Positions 25,485 to 35,022 of a stretch of DNA of 64,000 nucleotides are shown in pieces. Below the pieces are notes generated by a model. That model worked only from the letters and a program-made list of their open reading frames with translations, did no database searches and had not been told where the DNA came from. The first letter of the stretch is position 1. The number at the start of each line of letters is the position of its first letter. The DNA comes from DATFRX01 sp035630615 (GTDB lineage Bacteria > Actinomycetota > Actinomycetes > Propionibacteriales > Nocardioidaceae), in contig DASQKI010000035.1 of assembly GCA_035630615.1 (NCBI GenBank), positions 51,752 to 115,751 on the forward strand. Direction: 5' to 3'. The translations under genes and the position numbers were made by a program.

Positions 25485-27014
25485 ATGGCGACACGTGCGG
25501 CGGGTGACTCGAACACCACGCCGATCCTCGCTCTGCACGACGTCCACAAGGCGTTCGGTGCGATCCGTGCCCTGCGCGGCGTCGACCTCGAGCTCTTCGC
25601 AGGCGAGGCACACGGCCTCGTCGGCGAAAACGGCGCCGGCAAGTCGACGCTCGTGAAGAGCCTGGCCGGCGCCGACCGCCCGGACGAGGGAGTCGTCCTC
25701 CTCGACGGCGAGCCCGTCGAGCTCGCCGGACCCGCGGCCGCACGCGACGCCGGCATCGCCGTGATCTACCAAGAGCCGACCCTGTTTCCCGACCTCTCGG
25801 TCGCGGAGAACATCTTCATGGGCCGCCAGCCGCTCAAGCGACTCCGCCGCATCGACACCCGCGAGATGCACCGTCGCTGCGCCGCCCTGTTCGCCCGGCT
25901 CGGGGTCAGCCTCGACCCGCAGCGGCCCGCCCGCGGCCTGTCGATCGCCGACCAGCAGCTGGTCGAGATCGCGAAGGCGCTGTCGTTCGACGCCCGCGTC
26001 CTGATCATGGACGAGCCGACCGCCGCGCTGTCCGGCGCCGAGGTCGACCGCCTCTTCACGGTCGTACGCGGATTGTGCGAGTCCGGAGCGGCCGTCTTGT
26101 TCGTCTCGCATCGTCTCGACGAGGTCTTCGCGCTGTGTCAGCGGATCACCGTGTTGCGCGACGGCGCATGGGTGTCGACGGACGCGACATCCGATGTCAG
26201 CCCGGACGACCTGATCCGGCGAATGGTCGGACGCGAGGTGTCGACGCTGTATCCCAAGCAGCCCACGCAGCCCGGCGATCCGGTCCTCGACGTACGCGGC
26301 CTGTCCCGGACGGGTGTCTTCGACGACGTCTCGTTCTCAGTACGCCGGGGCGAGATCGTCGCCTTGGCCGGGCTCGTCGGCGCCGGTCGCAGTGAGGTCG
26401 TGCGGGCCGTGTTCGGAGTCGATCGCTACGACGCCGGCTCGGTCCTGGTCGACGGCAAGCGCCTCCCGCCGGGTCGGCCGGCGGCCGCGATGCGGGCCGG
26501 GCTCGCCCTCGTACCCGAAGACCGACGGCAACAGGGCCTCGTGATGGAGCTGTCCGTCGAGCGCAACACCAACCTGACCCGGCGGTGGGACCTGAGCCGA
26601 CTCGGCTTGCTCAACCGTCGGCGGGAGCGGAGCAGCGCACAGGAGTGGACATCCCGGCTTCGGGTCAAGTCCGCCGGTGTGACCGCCGCGGTCTCGACAC
26701 TGTCCGGCGGCAACCAGCAGAAGGTCGTCCTCGCCAAGTGGCTCGCGACGCGGCCCCAGGTGCTCATCGTCGACGAGCCCACCCGCGGGATCGACGTCGG
26801 CACCAAGGCCGAGGTGCACCGGCTGCTGTCCGAGCTGGCCGGCGAAGGAGTCGCCGTCCTCATGGTCTCCAGCGAGCTGCCCGAGGTGTTGGGCATGGCC
26901 GATCGTGTCCTCGTCATGCACGAAGGCCGGCTGACCCGCGAGCTCGACGCAGACGCAACCGACGACGAGGCCGTGATGTATGCGGCGACCGGACACTCCG
27001 AGGGCGACCGATGA
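25485..27014 (+). CDS. rhaT: rhamnose ABC transporter ATPase, double-domain (509 aa)
   Basis: Energises sugar uptake by the RhaSTPQ importer at the inner face of the membrane. Two ABC domains: the first with Walker A GENGAGKST (about residues 47-55) and Walker B LIMDEPTAALS; the second with a degenerate Walker A region (AGLVGAGRSE), the signature LSGGNQQKV and LIVDEPTRGIDVG, the usual asymmetry of CUT2 (RbsA-like) proteins. First gene of the operon after the LacI-controlled promoter; its stop overlaps the next start (ATGA). Naming as rhamnose transporter comes from the linked rhamnose enzymes. Confidence 0.9.
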   Translation: MATRAAGDSNTTPILALHDVHKAFGAIRALRGVDLELFAGEAHGLVGENGAGKSTLVKSLAGADRPDEGVVLLDGEPVELAGPAAARDAGIAVIYQEPTLFPDLSVAENIFMGRQPLKRLRRIDTREMHRRCAALFARLGVSLDPQRPARGLSIADQQLVEIAKALSFDARVLIMDEPTAALSGAEVDRLFTVVRGLCESGAAVLFVSHRLDEVFALCQRITVLRDGAWVSTDATSDVSPDDLIRRMVGREVSTLYPKQPTQPGDPVLDVRGLSRTGVFDDVSFSVRRGEIVALAGLVGAGRSEVVRAVFGVDRYDAGSVLVDGKRLPPGRPAAAMRAGLALVPEDRRQQGLVMELSVERNTNLTRRWDLSRLGLLNRRRERSSAQEWTSRLRVKSAGVTAAVSTLSGGNQQKVVLAKWLATRPQVLIVDEPTRGIDVGTKAEVHRLLSELAGEGVAVLMVSSELPEVLGMADRVLVMHEGRLTRELDADATDDEAVMYAATGHSEGDR

Positions 27015-28066
27015 GCGCGACCCGCACCGAGCCGCGCGAGTCCGCGATGGAGCCGCCGGAGCCGACCGGCAAGACCCGCGCGGCTCGCCATGTCACGGTC
27101 GTCCGCGAGCTCGGCGTCGTGGCCGTCCTCGTCCTCCTGGTCGCCGTCACGTTCGCGACCAACTCACGCTTCCTGTCCGAGCAGAGCGTGCGCGACCTGC
27201 TGCTCGGTGCGGCGATCCTGGTCGTCCTCGCAGCCGGCCAGACGCTCGTGATCATCACCCGAAACGTCGACCTCTCGGTCGGCTCGCTCGTCGGCCTGAT
27301 CGCCTTCGGCACCGGCAAGCTGCTAGTCGAATATCCGGGGGCGCCGCTGGTCGTGGCGATCTCCGTCGGCATGCTCGCCGGGGCGGCCTTCGGCGCACTC
27401 AACGGGGCCCTGGTCGCGCTCGCCAAGGTGCCAGCCCTCGTGATCACCCTCGGCACGCTCTACATCTATCGCTCGATCGACCACCTCTGGGCCTCGGGTC
27501 AGCAGATCAACGCGGCGGACATGCCGCCCGGTTTCCTCGACTTCGGCCGCAGTGCCGGTGTCCTCGGCATCCCGTGGCTGGCCTGGATCGCCCTGGTCGT
27601 CGTCATTATCGCGAGCTTCGCGCTGCACTCCTTCCGCAGCGGCAGGGAGTTGTACGCGATCGGGTCCGATCCCGACGCGGCCCGGCTATCGGGCATCCCG
27701 ATCGGCCGGAGGGTCTTCGCGGTCTTCGCGATCAACGGCGCGCTGGCCGGTCTCGCCGGCGTGTTGTACGCCGCGCGGTACGGCACGCTCGACGCCACGG
27801 TCGGTACCGGACTCGAACTCGAGGTGGTCGCCGCCGTGGTCATCGGCGGTGTCGCGATCTTCGGTGGCAGTGGCACCGTCTACGGCGCGGCGGTCGGCGC
27901 GATCCTGCTCACGACGATCGACAGCGCCCTGCCCGTGCTTCATGTCGATCCGTTCTGGCAGCTGGCGTTCGTCGGACTGCTCATCCTGGCCGCCATCGGC
28001 CTCGACCGACTGCTCTCGGTCCGGTTGACCAAACGCATGAAGGGCAGGAGCGCCCATGCCGTCTGA
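27011..28066 (+). CDS. rhaP: rhamnose ABC transporter permease 1 (351 aa)
   Basis: CUT2-family sugar permease with eight to ten hydrophobic helices beginning at VVAVLVLLVAVTFATNSRF (after a 35-residue cytosolic lead). NVDLSVGSLVGL and the conserved ATPase-contact loop GRELYAIGSDPDAARLSGI are typical of RbsC-like proteins, as is VIGGVAIFGGSGTV near the end. ATG 27011 overlaps the rhaT stop. Together with the next gene it should form the heterodimeric channel for rhamnose. Confidence 0.88.
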   Translation: MSATRTEPRESAMEPPEPTGKTRAARHVTVVRELGVVAVLVLLVAVTFATNSRFLSEQSVRDLLLGAAILVVLAAGQTLVIITRNVDLSVGSLVGLIAFGTGKLLVEYPGAPLVVAISVGMLAGAAFGALNGALVALAKVPALVITLGTLYIYRSIDHLWASGQQINAADMPPGFLDFGRSAGVLGIPWLAWIALVVVIIASFALHSFRSGRELYAIGSDPDAARLSGIPIGRRVFAVFAINGALAGLAGVLYAARYGTLDATVGTGLELEVVAAVVIGGVAIFGGSGTVYGAAVGAILLTTIDSALPVLHVDPFWQLAFVGLLILAAIGLDRLLSVRLTKRMKGRSAHAV

Positions 28067-29078
28067 CGCTGGCAGCATCGCGGCGGCCCGCCGGTCCGTC
28101 CTACGGTCCGTGGCCGGCTCGTGGGACTTCGTGCTCCTCGTGATCCTCGCTGCTGTGTTGTTCGGTGCGATCGGCTGGATCGACAACTTCGCCGAGACGA
28201 TCACGGTCACGTTCCTGCTTCTCGACGTCATCCCGATCGCTTTGATGGCCACCGCGTTGACGCTCGTCATCGTCACCGGCGAGATCGACCTCTCGGTGGC
28301 CAGCATCCTCGGGCTCACCAGCGCGGTGCTCGGCCAGCTCTGGCTGTCCGGGTTCCCGCTCGAGATCGCTATCGCCCTGTGCGTCCTGCTCGGTGCCGTC
28401 CTCGGTGCGGTCAACGGTCTCTTCGTCGCCGGCCTCGGCCTGCCCTCGCTGGCGGTCACGATCGGCACCCTCGCGCTCTATCGCGGCCTCGCGTACGTCG
28501 TGCTCGGCGACCGAGCCGTCGCGGACTTCCCCTTCGAGTGGACCACCCGAGCGATCTCGACGATCGGCGACACCGGCATCCCGGTCGCCGTGCTCCCGGT
28601 CATCGGGCTCGCGCTGCTCTTCGGCGTCACGCTGCACGCGACTCCGATCGGACGCGCCCTCTATGCCATCGGCAACAACGCCGACACCGCCCGCTTCTCG
28701 GGCATCTCCGTGTCGTGGACGAAGTTTTGGACGTTCGTCGCGAGCGGCGTGATGTCGAGCCTCGCCGGCATCTTCTGGACCTTCCGATACGCCAGCGCTC
28801 GAGCCGACAACGGCTTGGGCCTCGAGCTCGCCGTTGTCGCGGCGGTCCTGCTCGGCGGCGTATCGATCTTCGGCGGCCGCGGCAACCTGATCGGCGTGCT
28901 CGCCGCCGTCGTCCTGCTCGCCACGCTGCAGCGAACCCTGCAGCTGGCGAGCGCGACCGACGAGGTGCTGAACCTCGTCATCGGATCCCTGTTGATCCTG
29001 TCCGTCGTCGTGCCCAACGTCGTCCAGATGCTGCGCCAACGAATACGCCCGACCGTCCTGGAAGGACCTACGCCATGA
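28056..29078 (+). CDS. rhaQ: rhamnose ABC transporter permease 2 (340 aa)
   Basis: Second CUT2 permease, homologous to the preceding one but distinct: GEIDLSVASILGLTSAVLGQ, GRALYAIGNNADTARFSGI and LLGGVSIFGGRGNLIGV are the same landmarks. About nine hydrophobic segments. ATG 28056 overlaps the end of rhaP by 11 bp, and its own stop overlaps rhaS by 4 bp (ATGA). Two different permeases in one CUT2 system is the hallmark of rhamnose importers (RhaP/RhaQ). Confidence 0.88.
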   Translation: MPSDAGSIAAARRSVLRSVAGSWDFVLLVILAAVLFGAIGWIDNFAETITVTFLLLDVIPIALMATALTLVIVTGEIDLSVASILGLTSAVLGQLWLSGFPLEIAIALCVLLGAVLGAVNGLFVAGLGLPSLAVTIGTLALYRGLAYVVLGDRAVADFPFEWTTRAISTIGDTGIPVAVLPVIGLALLFGVTLHATPIGRALYAIGNNADTARFSGISVSWTKFWTFVASGVMSSLAGIFWTFRYASARADNGLGLELAVVAAVLLGGVSIFGGRGNLIGVLAAVVLLATLQRTLQLASATDEVLNLVIGSLLILSVVVPNVVQMLRQRIRPTVLEGPTP

Positions 29079-30157
29079 CCAGATCGAAGTTCCGGCGCCT
29101 GGCGAGCGGCCTCGCGGCCGTACTCGCCCTGACCCTGACCGCCGCCGCATGCGGTGGTGGCACCACCCGAGGAGATGACGAGGGGCCCGGCGACACGCAG
29201 GACTCCGTGGGGGAGGCCGATCCGAACGCCGAGATCCAAGAAGGGCTGCACATCTCGTTCCTGCCCAAGCAGATCAACAACCCGTACTTCACGGTCGCTG
29301 ACGGCGGCGGTGAGCAGGCCGTCGGCGAGTTGGCCGGCGAATACGAGGAGGTCGGTCCGTCCGAGGCCAGCGCGTCGTCGCAGGTGAGCTACATCAACAC
29401 GCTGACCCAGCAGGGCGTCGACGCCATCGTCACCTCGGCCAACGACCCCAACGCGATCTGCGGGGCGCTCGACCAGGCGCGGTCGGCCGGCGCCGTGGTG
29501 GTGACCTACGACTCCGACACCGACCCGGCGTGCCGCGACCTCTTCGTCAACCAGGCCACCGCCGAAGGCATCGCGAAGATCCAGATCGAGCTCATCTCCG
29601 AACAGATCGGCGGCTCCGGCCAGATCGCCATCCTCTCCGCGACACCCAACGCGACCAACCAGAACGCGTGGATCGACCTGATGAAGCAGGAGCTCGAGAA
29701 GCCTGAGTACGCCGACATCGAGCTGGTCGAGGTGGCGTACGGGAACGACGACGACGAGGACTCGTTCCAGGAGACCCAAGGCCTGCTGAGCAGCTACCCC
29801 GACCTCGCCGGGATCATCTCCCCGACGACGGTGGGGATCGCGGCTGCCGCCCGCTACCTGAGCGGGTCCGACTACAAGGGCAAGGTCGCGCTCACCGGGC
29901 TCGGCACGCCGAACCAGATGCGCGAGTTCGTGAAGGACGGCACGGTCGAGTCGTTCGCGTTGTGGGACCCCGAGGCGCTCGGCTACCTCGCTGCCTATGC
30001 TGCCGCGGCGCTGGCGTCCGGGCAGATCAACGGCGAGGCGGGCCAGACGTTCGAGGCCGGCGACCTCGGTGAGTACACGATCGGCGACGGCGGCGTCGTC
30101 GTGCTCGGTCCGCCGACGGTGTTCGACAGGGACAACATCGACGACTTCGACTTCTGA
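29075..30157 (+). CDS. rhaS: rhamnose-binding lipoprotein of the ABC importer (360 aa)
   Basis: Extracytoplasmic sugar-binding protein. Signal peptide with lipobox TAAAC (Cys about residue 26), then an acidic linker and a type-I periplasmic-binding fold (ISFLPKQINNPYFTVADGGG, INTLTQQGVDAIVTSANDP, ALWDPEALGYLAAYAAAAL). The KQINNPYF start is characteristic of rhamnose/autoinducer-2-type binding proteins. It delivers substrate to RhaP/RhaQ. Fourth in the operon; about 40 bp separate it from the isomerase gene. Confidence 0.9.
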   Translation: MTRSKFRRLASGLAAVLALTLTAAACGGGTTRGDDEGPGDTQDSVGEADPNAEIQEGLHISFLPKQINNPYFTVADGGGEQAVGELAGEYEEVGPSEASASSQVSYINTLTQQGVDAIVTSANDPNAICGALDQARSAGAVVVTYDSDTDPACRDLFVNQATAEGIAKIQIELISEQIGGSGQIAILSATPNATNQNAWIDLMKQELEKPEYADIELVEVAYGNDDDEDSFQETQGLLSSYPDLAGIISPTTVGIAAAARYLSGSDYKGKVALTGLGTPNQMREFVKDGTVESFALWDPEALGYLAAYAAAALASGQINGEAGQTFEAGDLGEYTIGDGGVVVLGPPTVFDRDNIDDFDF

Positions 30158-30199
30158 TTCGACTCACGACGAGACGGCCTCGTCGGAAGGGAGCCTGTG

Positions 30200-31381
30200 A
30201 TGACGGATCTGAGTTCCGCGTCTCGGCAACGCGTCATGGCCGGCGTACGGGACCTTCGGGTGGAGACTGCGTCGTGGGCCTACGCGAACTCGGGTACGCG
30301 CTTCAAGGTGTTCGCCCAGGAGGGAGTGCCCCGCACTCCGTACGAGAAGATCGACGACGCCGCGATGGTGCACCGACTCACCGGAGCGGCGCCGACGGTC
30401 GCCCTGCACATCCCGTGGGACAAGGTCGACGACTACGACGAGCTGACCGCGCACGCCCGCGAGCGCGGGGTCTCCCCCGGGGCGATCAACGCCAACGTCT
30501 TCCAGGATCCCGACTACATGCTGGGAAGCGTCGCCAACCCCGATCCCGGCGTGCGGCGCAAGGGGATCGACCACCTGCTCGAGTGCGTCGACATCATGGA
30601 CCGGACGGGGTCGCGTGACCTCAAGCTGTGGTTTTCCGACGGCACCAACTATCCGGGCCAAGACAGCATCCGCGGGCGGCAGGACCGGCTGGCGACAGCG
30701 CTCGCCGAGACGTACGAACGGTTGGGCGCCGACCAGCGGATGCTACTGGAGTACAAGCTGTTCGAGCCGTCGTTCTACACGATGGACGTGCCGGACTGGG
30801 GCACCGCCTACGGGCACTGCCTCGAGCTCGGCGAGCGGGCGACGGTCGTCATCGACACCGGCCATCACGCGCCGGGGACCAACATCGAGTTCATCGTCGC
30901 CTACCTGCTGCGGGCCGGAAAGCTCGGCGGCTTCGACTTCAACTCGCGGTTCTACGCCGACGACGACCTGATGGTCGGGGCCGCCGACCCGTTCCAGCTG
31001 TTTCGGATCATGCACGAGATCGTCTCGGCCGACGCACTCCGCCCGGAGGCGGGCATCGCGTTCATGCTCGACCAGTGCCACAACATCGAGCCGAAGATCC
31101 CGGCGATCATCCGGTCGGTGATGAACGTCCAGGAAGCCACGGCAAAGGCACTGCTCATCGATCGGGACGCCCTGGCCAAGGCGCAGGAAGACCGCGACGT
31201 GCTCGGCGCCAACGCGGTCTTCATGGACGCCCACAACACCGATGTCCGGCCGTTGCTCGCGGAGCTGCGGGCGGACATGGGCCTCGATCCCGATCCGATC
31301 GCGGCCTACCACCGCTCCGGATACGCGAAGCAGATCGTCGCCGACCGGGTCGGCGGCGACCAGGCCGGTTGGGGCGCGTAA
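30200..31381 (+). CDS. rhaI: L-rhamnose isomerase, RhaI type (393 aa)
   Basis: Interconverts L-rhamnose and L-rhamnulose; TIM-barrel metal-dependent sugar isomerase. Expected metal and substrate residues are visible: ALHIPWDKVDDYDEL, EYKLFEPSFYTMDVPDWG, VIDTGHHAPGTNIE and GGFDFNSRFYADDDLMVG. This is the short type found in actinobacteria and rhizobia rather than the E. coli RhaA type. ATG 30200 is preceded directly by an in-frame GTG and by GGAAGGGAG. Its TAA is 2 bp before the RhaEW start, so the two are tightly coupled. Confidence 0.92.
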   Translation: MTDLSSASRQRVMAGVRDLRVETASWAYANSGTRFKVFAQEGVPRTPYEKIDDAAMVHRLTGAAPTVALHIPWDKVDDYDELTAHARERGVSPGAINANVFQDPDYMLGSVANPDPGVRRKGIDHLLECVDIMDRTGSRDLKLWFSDGTNYPGQDSIRGRQDRLATALAETYERLGADQRMLLEYKLFEPSFYTMDVPDWGTAYGHCLELGERATVVIDTGHHAPGTNIEFIVAYLLRAGKLGGFDFNSRFYADDDLMVGAADPFQLFRIMHEIVSADALRPEAGIAFMLDQCHNIEPKIPAIIRSVMNVQEATAKALLIDRDALAKAQEDRDVLGANAVFMDAHNTDVRPLLAELRADMGLDPDPIAAYHRSGYAKQIVADRVGGDQAGWGA

Positions 31382-31383
31382 CC

Positions 31384-33423
31384 GTGGCGTCTCACCCGGC
31401 GGTCGCCGCTCTCTTGGATCGCAGCCACCGGCTCGGCTCCGACCCGCGCAACACCAACTACGCGGGCGGCAACGCATCGGCCAAGGCGACCGACCGCGAT
31501 CCGGTGACCGCCGGTTCGGTCGAGCTGATGTGGGTCAAGGGCTCCGGCGGCGACCTCGGCACGTTGACAGAGAGCGGCCTCGCCGTGCTCCGACTGGACC
31601 GGCTCCGGGCATTGGTCGACGTCTATGAGGGGGTCGAGCACGAAGACGAGATGGTCGCCGCGTTCGACTACTGCCTGCACGGCAAGGGTGGCGCCGCGCC
31701 GTCGATCGACACCGCCATGCACGGCCTGGTCGACGCTGCCCACGTCGACCACCTGCATCCCGACTCCGGCATCGCGCTGGCAACGGCCGCTGACGGCGAG
31801 GCGCTGACCAAGGAGTGCTTCGGCGAGCGCATGATGTGGGTTCCGTGGCGACGGCCCGGGTTTCAGCTCGGTCTGGACATCGCCGCGATCCGCGACGCCA
31901 ACCCGCAGGCGATCGGCGTCGTCCTCGGGGGTCACGGCATCACGGCCTGGGGCGCCACCAGCGACGAGTGCGAGGCCCGCTCGCTCGAGATCATCCACAC
32001 CGCCGAGCGGTTCATCGCCGAGCGCGGCAAGGCCGACCCGTTCGGAGCAGTCGCCGACGGCCGAGGCCCGCTGCCCAAGGCCGATCGACGACGCCGCGCG
32101 GCCGAGCTGGCTCCGATCCTGCGCGGCCTGGCGTCGACCGATCTCCGCCAGGTCGGCCATTTCACCGACAGCGACGCGGTCCTCGACTTCCTCGCGCGAG
32201 ACAAGCTCGAATCCCTCGCCGCACTCGGCACCTCGTGCCCCGACCACTTCCTGCGCACGAAGGTACGGCCGTTCGTCGTCGACCTGCCGGCCGACGCGAC
32301 CCTCGAGGCCGTCTTCGACCGCGTACGCGAGCTGCACGCCGCCTATCGCGACGACTACCGCGCGTACTACGAGCGGCATGCCACGCCCGACTCGCCACCG
32401 ATGCGCGGTGCCGACCCGGCGATCGTGCTCGTGCCCGGCGTCGGCATGTTCAGCTTCGGCAAGGACAAGCAGACCGCACGGGTTACCGGCGAGTTCTACG
32501 TCAACGCGATCAACGTGATGCGTGGCGCCGAGGCGATCTCGACGTACGGCCCGATCGACGAGAGCGAGAAGTTTCGCATCGAGTACTGGGCGCTCGAAGA
32601 GGCCAAGCTGCGACGCATGCCCAAGCCGAAGCCGCTCGCGACCCGGATCGCGCTGGTCACCGGCGGCGGCTCGGGCATCGGCAAGGCCACCGCCCGTCGG
32701 CTCGCCGCCGAGGGCGCCTGCGTGGTCGTCGCCGACCGCGACTCGGACGCGGCCTCGTCGACCGCGAGCGAGCTCGGCGGGCCCGATGTCGCGATCTCCG
32801 TCACCGTCGACGTCACCGACGAAGGCCAGGTCGCCGACGCCGTCCGAGCCGCGCTGCTGGCCTTCGGCGGGCTCGACCTCGTCGTCAACAACGCCGGCCT
32901 CTCGATCTCGAAGCCCCTCGCCGAGACGACCGGCGACGACTGGGACCTGCAGCACGCTGTGATGGCCAAGGGATCGTTCCTCGTCTCACGGGCGGTCGCG
33001 AGCGTCATGATCGCCCAGGGATTCGGCGGCGACATCGTCTACGTCGTCAGCAAGAACGCGGTGTTCGCCGGACCCAACAACGTCGCCTACGGCGCGGCCA
33101 AGGCCGACCAGGCGCACCAGGTCCGGCTGCTCGCGGCCGAGCTCGGCGAGCACGGCATCCGGGTCAACGGGATCAACCCCGACGGCGTCGTCCGCGGCTC
33201 GGGCATCTTCGCCGGCGGCTGGGGCGCCCAACGGGCCGCGGTCTACGGCGTACCCAAGGAGCGGCTCGGCGAGTTCTACGCCCAGCGCACGCTGCTCAAG
33301 CGCGAGGTGCTGCCCGAGCACGTCGCGAACGCCGTGTTCGTGCTCGCGTCCGGCGATTTGTCGCACACCACAGGGCTGCACATTCCCGTCGACGCAGGGG
33401 TGGCTGCCGCGTTCCTGCGTTGA
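31384..33423 (+). CDS. rhaEW: bifunctional rhamnulose-1-phosphate aldolase / L-lactaldehyde dehydrogenase (679 aa)
   Basis: Fusion enzyme. The N-terminal class-II aldolase domain (about residues 1-410) has zinc ligands in HVDHLHPDSG and GGHGITAWG and cleaves rhamnulose 1-phosphate to dihydroxyacetone phosphate and L-lactaldehyde. The C-terminal SDR domain (about 420-679) has TGGGSGIGKATARRL for NAD(P), VNNAGLS, and the catalytic Ser, Tyr and Lys in VVSKNA and YGAAK, oxidising lactaldehyde to L-lactate. Same layout as the Bacillus YuxG/RhaEW family. GTG 31384 start. Lactate can pass to LldD, whose gene lies on the other side of the regulator. Confidence 0.93.
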   Translation: MASHPAVAALLDRSHRLGSDPRNTNYAGGNASAKATDRDPVTAGSVELMWVKGSGGDLGTLTESGLAVLRLDRLRALVDVYEGVEHEDEMVAAFDYCLHGKGGAAPSIDTAMHGLVDAAHVDHLHPDSGIALATAADGEALTKECFGERMMWVPWRRPGFQLGLDIAAIRDANPQAIGVVLGGHGITAWGATSDECEARSLEIIHTAERFIAERGKADPFGAVADGRGPLPKADRRRRAAELAPILRGLASTDLRQVGHFTDSDAVLDFLARDKLESLAALGTSCPDHFLRTKVRPFVVDLPADATLEAVFDRVRELHAAYRDDYRAYYERHATPDSPPMRGADPAIVLVPGVGMFSFGKDKQTARVTGEFYVNAINVMRGAEAISTYGPIDESEKFRIEYWALEEAKLRRMPKPKPLATRIALVTGGGSGIGKATARRLAAEGACVVVADRDSDAASSTASELGGPDVAISVTVDVTDEGQVADAVRAALLAFGGLDLVVNNAGLSISKPLAETTGDDWDLQHAVMAKGSFLVSRAVASVMIAQGFGGDIVYVVSKNAVFAGPNNVAYGAAKADQAHQVRLLAAELGEHGIRVNGINPDGVVRGSGIFAGGWGAQRAAVYGVPKERLGEFYAQRTLLKREVLPEHVANAVFVLASGDLSHTTGLHIPVDAGVAAAFLR

Positions 33424-33447
33424 CCCCTTCTGAGAGGAGGCACGCTG

Positions 33448-34920
33448 ATGTCCTCGGTGTCGGTCGCCGCGGTCGACCTCGGCGCGTCGAGCGGTCGCGT
33501 CATGGTCGGTCGGGCCGGTGCCGACGAGCTCAGCCTGACCGAGGCGTCCCGCTTCGCGAACACCCCTGTCGAGGTACGGGGCACCCTCCACTGGGATGCG
33601 CTCGCACTGTTTCGTGGCGTGCTCGACGGGCTGCGGCGGGCTGGGCGTCTCGAACCCGGCCTCGCGAGCATCGGCATCGACTCGTGGGCCGTCGACTTCG
33701 GCCTGCTCGACGCCGACGGCCACCTGCTCGGCAACCCCGTACATCACCGCGACCGGCGTACGGAGGGCGTCGAGGCGGCGGTGCTCGACCTGGTCCCGGC
33801 GCAGGAGCTGTACGAGACGACCGGGCTGCAGCAACTTCCGATCAACACGCTCTATCAGCTGGTCGCGGCGGCGGGCTCGGCGCAGCTTCGCGCGGCGGCG
33901 ACCCTGCTGATGATCCCGGACCTGCTGACGTACTGGCTGACCGGAGAGATCGGTGCCGAGGCGACGAACGCGTCGACCACGCAGCTCTACGACATACGCA
34001 CGCGGACGTGGGCCCGCGACCTGATGCGGCGCGTGGGCGTGCCGGATCGGATCTTTCCCGAGCTTCGCGGACCTGGCGACGTCGCCGGGCGGCTGCTCCC
34101 CCGGGTCGTCGAGCAGACCCGCGTGACGGGTCCGGTGCCAGTGACGTCCGTGGGGTCCCACGACACCGCGTCGGCAGTCGTCGGCGTGCCGGCGCGAGGA
34201 GACCGCTTCGCCTACGTGTCGTGCGGCACCTGGTCCCTCGTGGGTCTGGAGCTCGACGCCCCGGTGTTGAGCGAAGCGAGTCGGTTGGCCAACTTCACCA
34301 ACGAGGGTGGCGTCGACGGCCGGATCCGCTATCTGCGCAACGTGATGGGGTTGTGGTTGCTGCAGGAGTCCGTCCGCGCCTGGGAGTCCGACGGTTCGAC
34401 GATCGACCTCGACGCGGTGCTCCGCGATGCGGCGGGAGTGCTGCCCGCCTTCGGTGCGCTGATCGACCCCGACGACCTGGCGTTTCTACCGCCCGGCGAC
34501 ATGCCGGCGCGGATCGCCGAGGTCTGCCGGAGGACTGGACAGACGCCGCCAGCCGGGCCGGCCGAGACGACGCGCTGCATCCTCGACAGCCTGGCCGTCG
34601 CGTACCGACGAACCCTCCGGCACGCCCAGGACCTATCCGGTCACGCCGCCGACGTCGTCCACATCGTCGGCGGCGGCGTACGCAACGGCCTCCTATGCCA
34701 GCTCACGGCCGACGCCTGTGGCCTGCCAGTACTCGCGGGCCCGGTCGAAGCGGCGTCGTTCGGCAACGTCCTCGTCCAAGCCCGAGCACTTGGCGCGGTC
34801 GGCGGCGAGCTCGAGGACCTCCGGGGTCTCATCGCGCGAACGCAGCAGGTGAGGCGGTACGAGCCGGCCGGTGACCCATCGGCTTGGGCGAGCGCCGAAC
34901 GACGGGCATTTGGTGACTGA
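33448..34920 (+). CDS. rhaB: rhamnulokinase (490 aa)
   Basis: Phosphorylates L-rhamnulose to rhamnulose 1-phosphate with ATP; FGGY-family sugar kinase. The N-terminal ATP loop AAVDLGASSGRVMVG (residues 7-21), the central GIDSWAVDFGLLD and PVHHRDRRTEG, and the C-terminal adenosine motif HIVGGGVRNGLLCQLTADACGLPV are all RhaB signatures. It has a GAGGAGG ribosome site. Last gene of the operon. With RhaI and RhaEW the catabolic set is complete; no rhamnose mutarotase is encoded here. Confidence 0.94.
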   Translation: MSSVSVAAVDLGASSGRVMVGRAGADELSLTEASRFANTPVEVRGTLHWDALALFRGVLDGLRRAGRLEPGLASIGIDSWAVDFGLLDADGHLLGNPVHHRDRRTEGVEAAVLDLVPAQELYETTGLQQLPINTLYQLVAAAGSAQLRAAATLLMIPDLLTYWLTGEIGAEATNASTTQLYDIRTRTWARDLMRRVGVPDRIFPELRGPGDVAGRLLPRVVEQTRVTGPVPVTSVGSHDTASAVVGVPARGDRFAYVSCGTWSLVGLELDAPVLSEASRLANFTNEGGVDGRIRYLRNVMGLWLLQESVRAWESDGSTIDLDAVLRDAAGVLPAFGALIDPDDLAFLPPGDMPARIAEVCRRTGQTPPAGPAETTRCILDSLAVAYRRTLRHAQDLSGHAADVVHIVGGGVRNGLLCQLTADACGLPVLAGPVEAASFGNVLVQARALGAVGGELEDLRGLIARTQQVRRYEPAGDPSAWASAERRAFGD

Positions 34921-35022
34921 AGCCGTTCGCCAAGGGAGACAACGAGGCCGGAGACTTTACATACTTACGCGATCCTTGATAGCCAAGATGGGGTTATCAG
35001 CCAATCGAGGGAGGGACACCTC

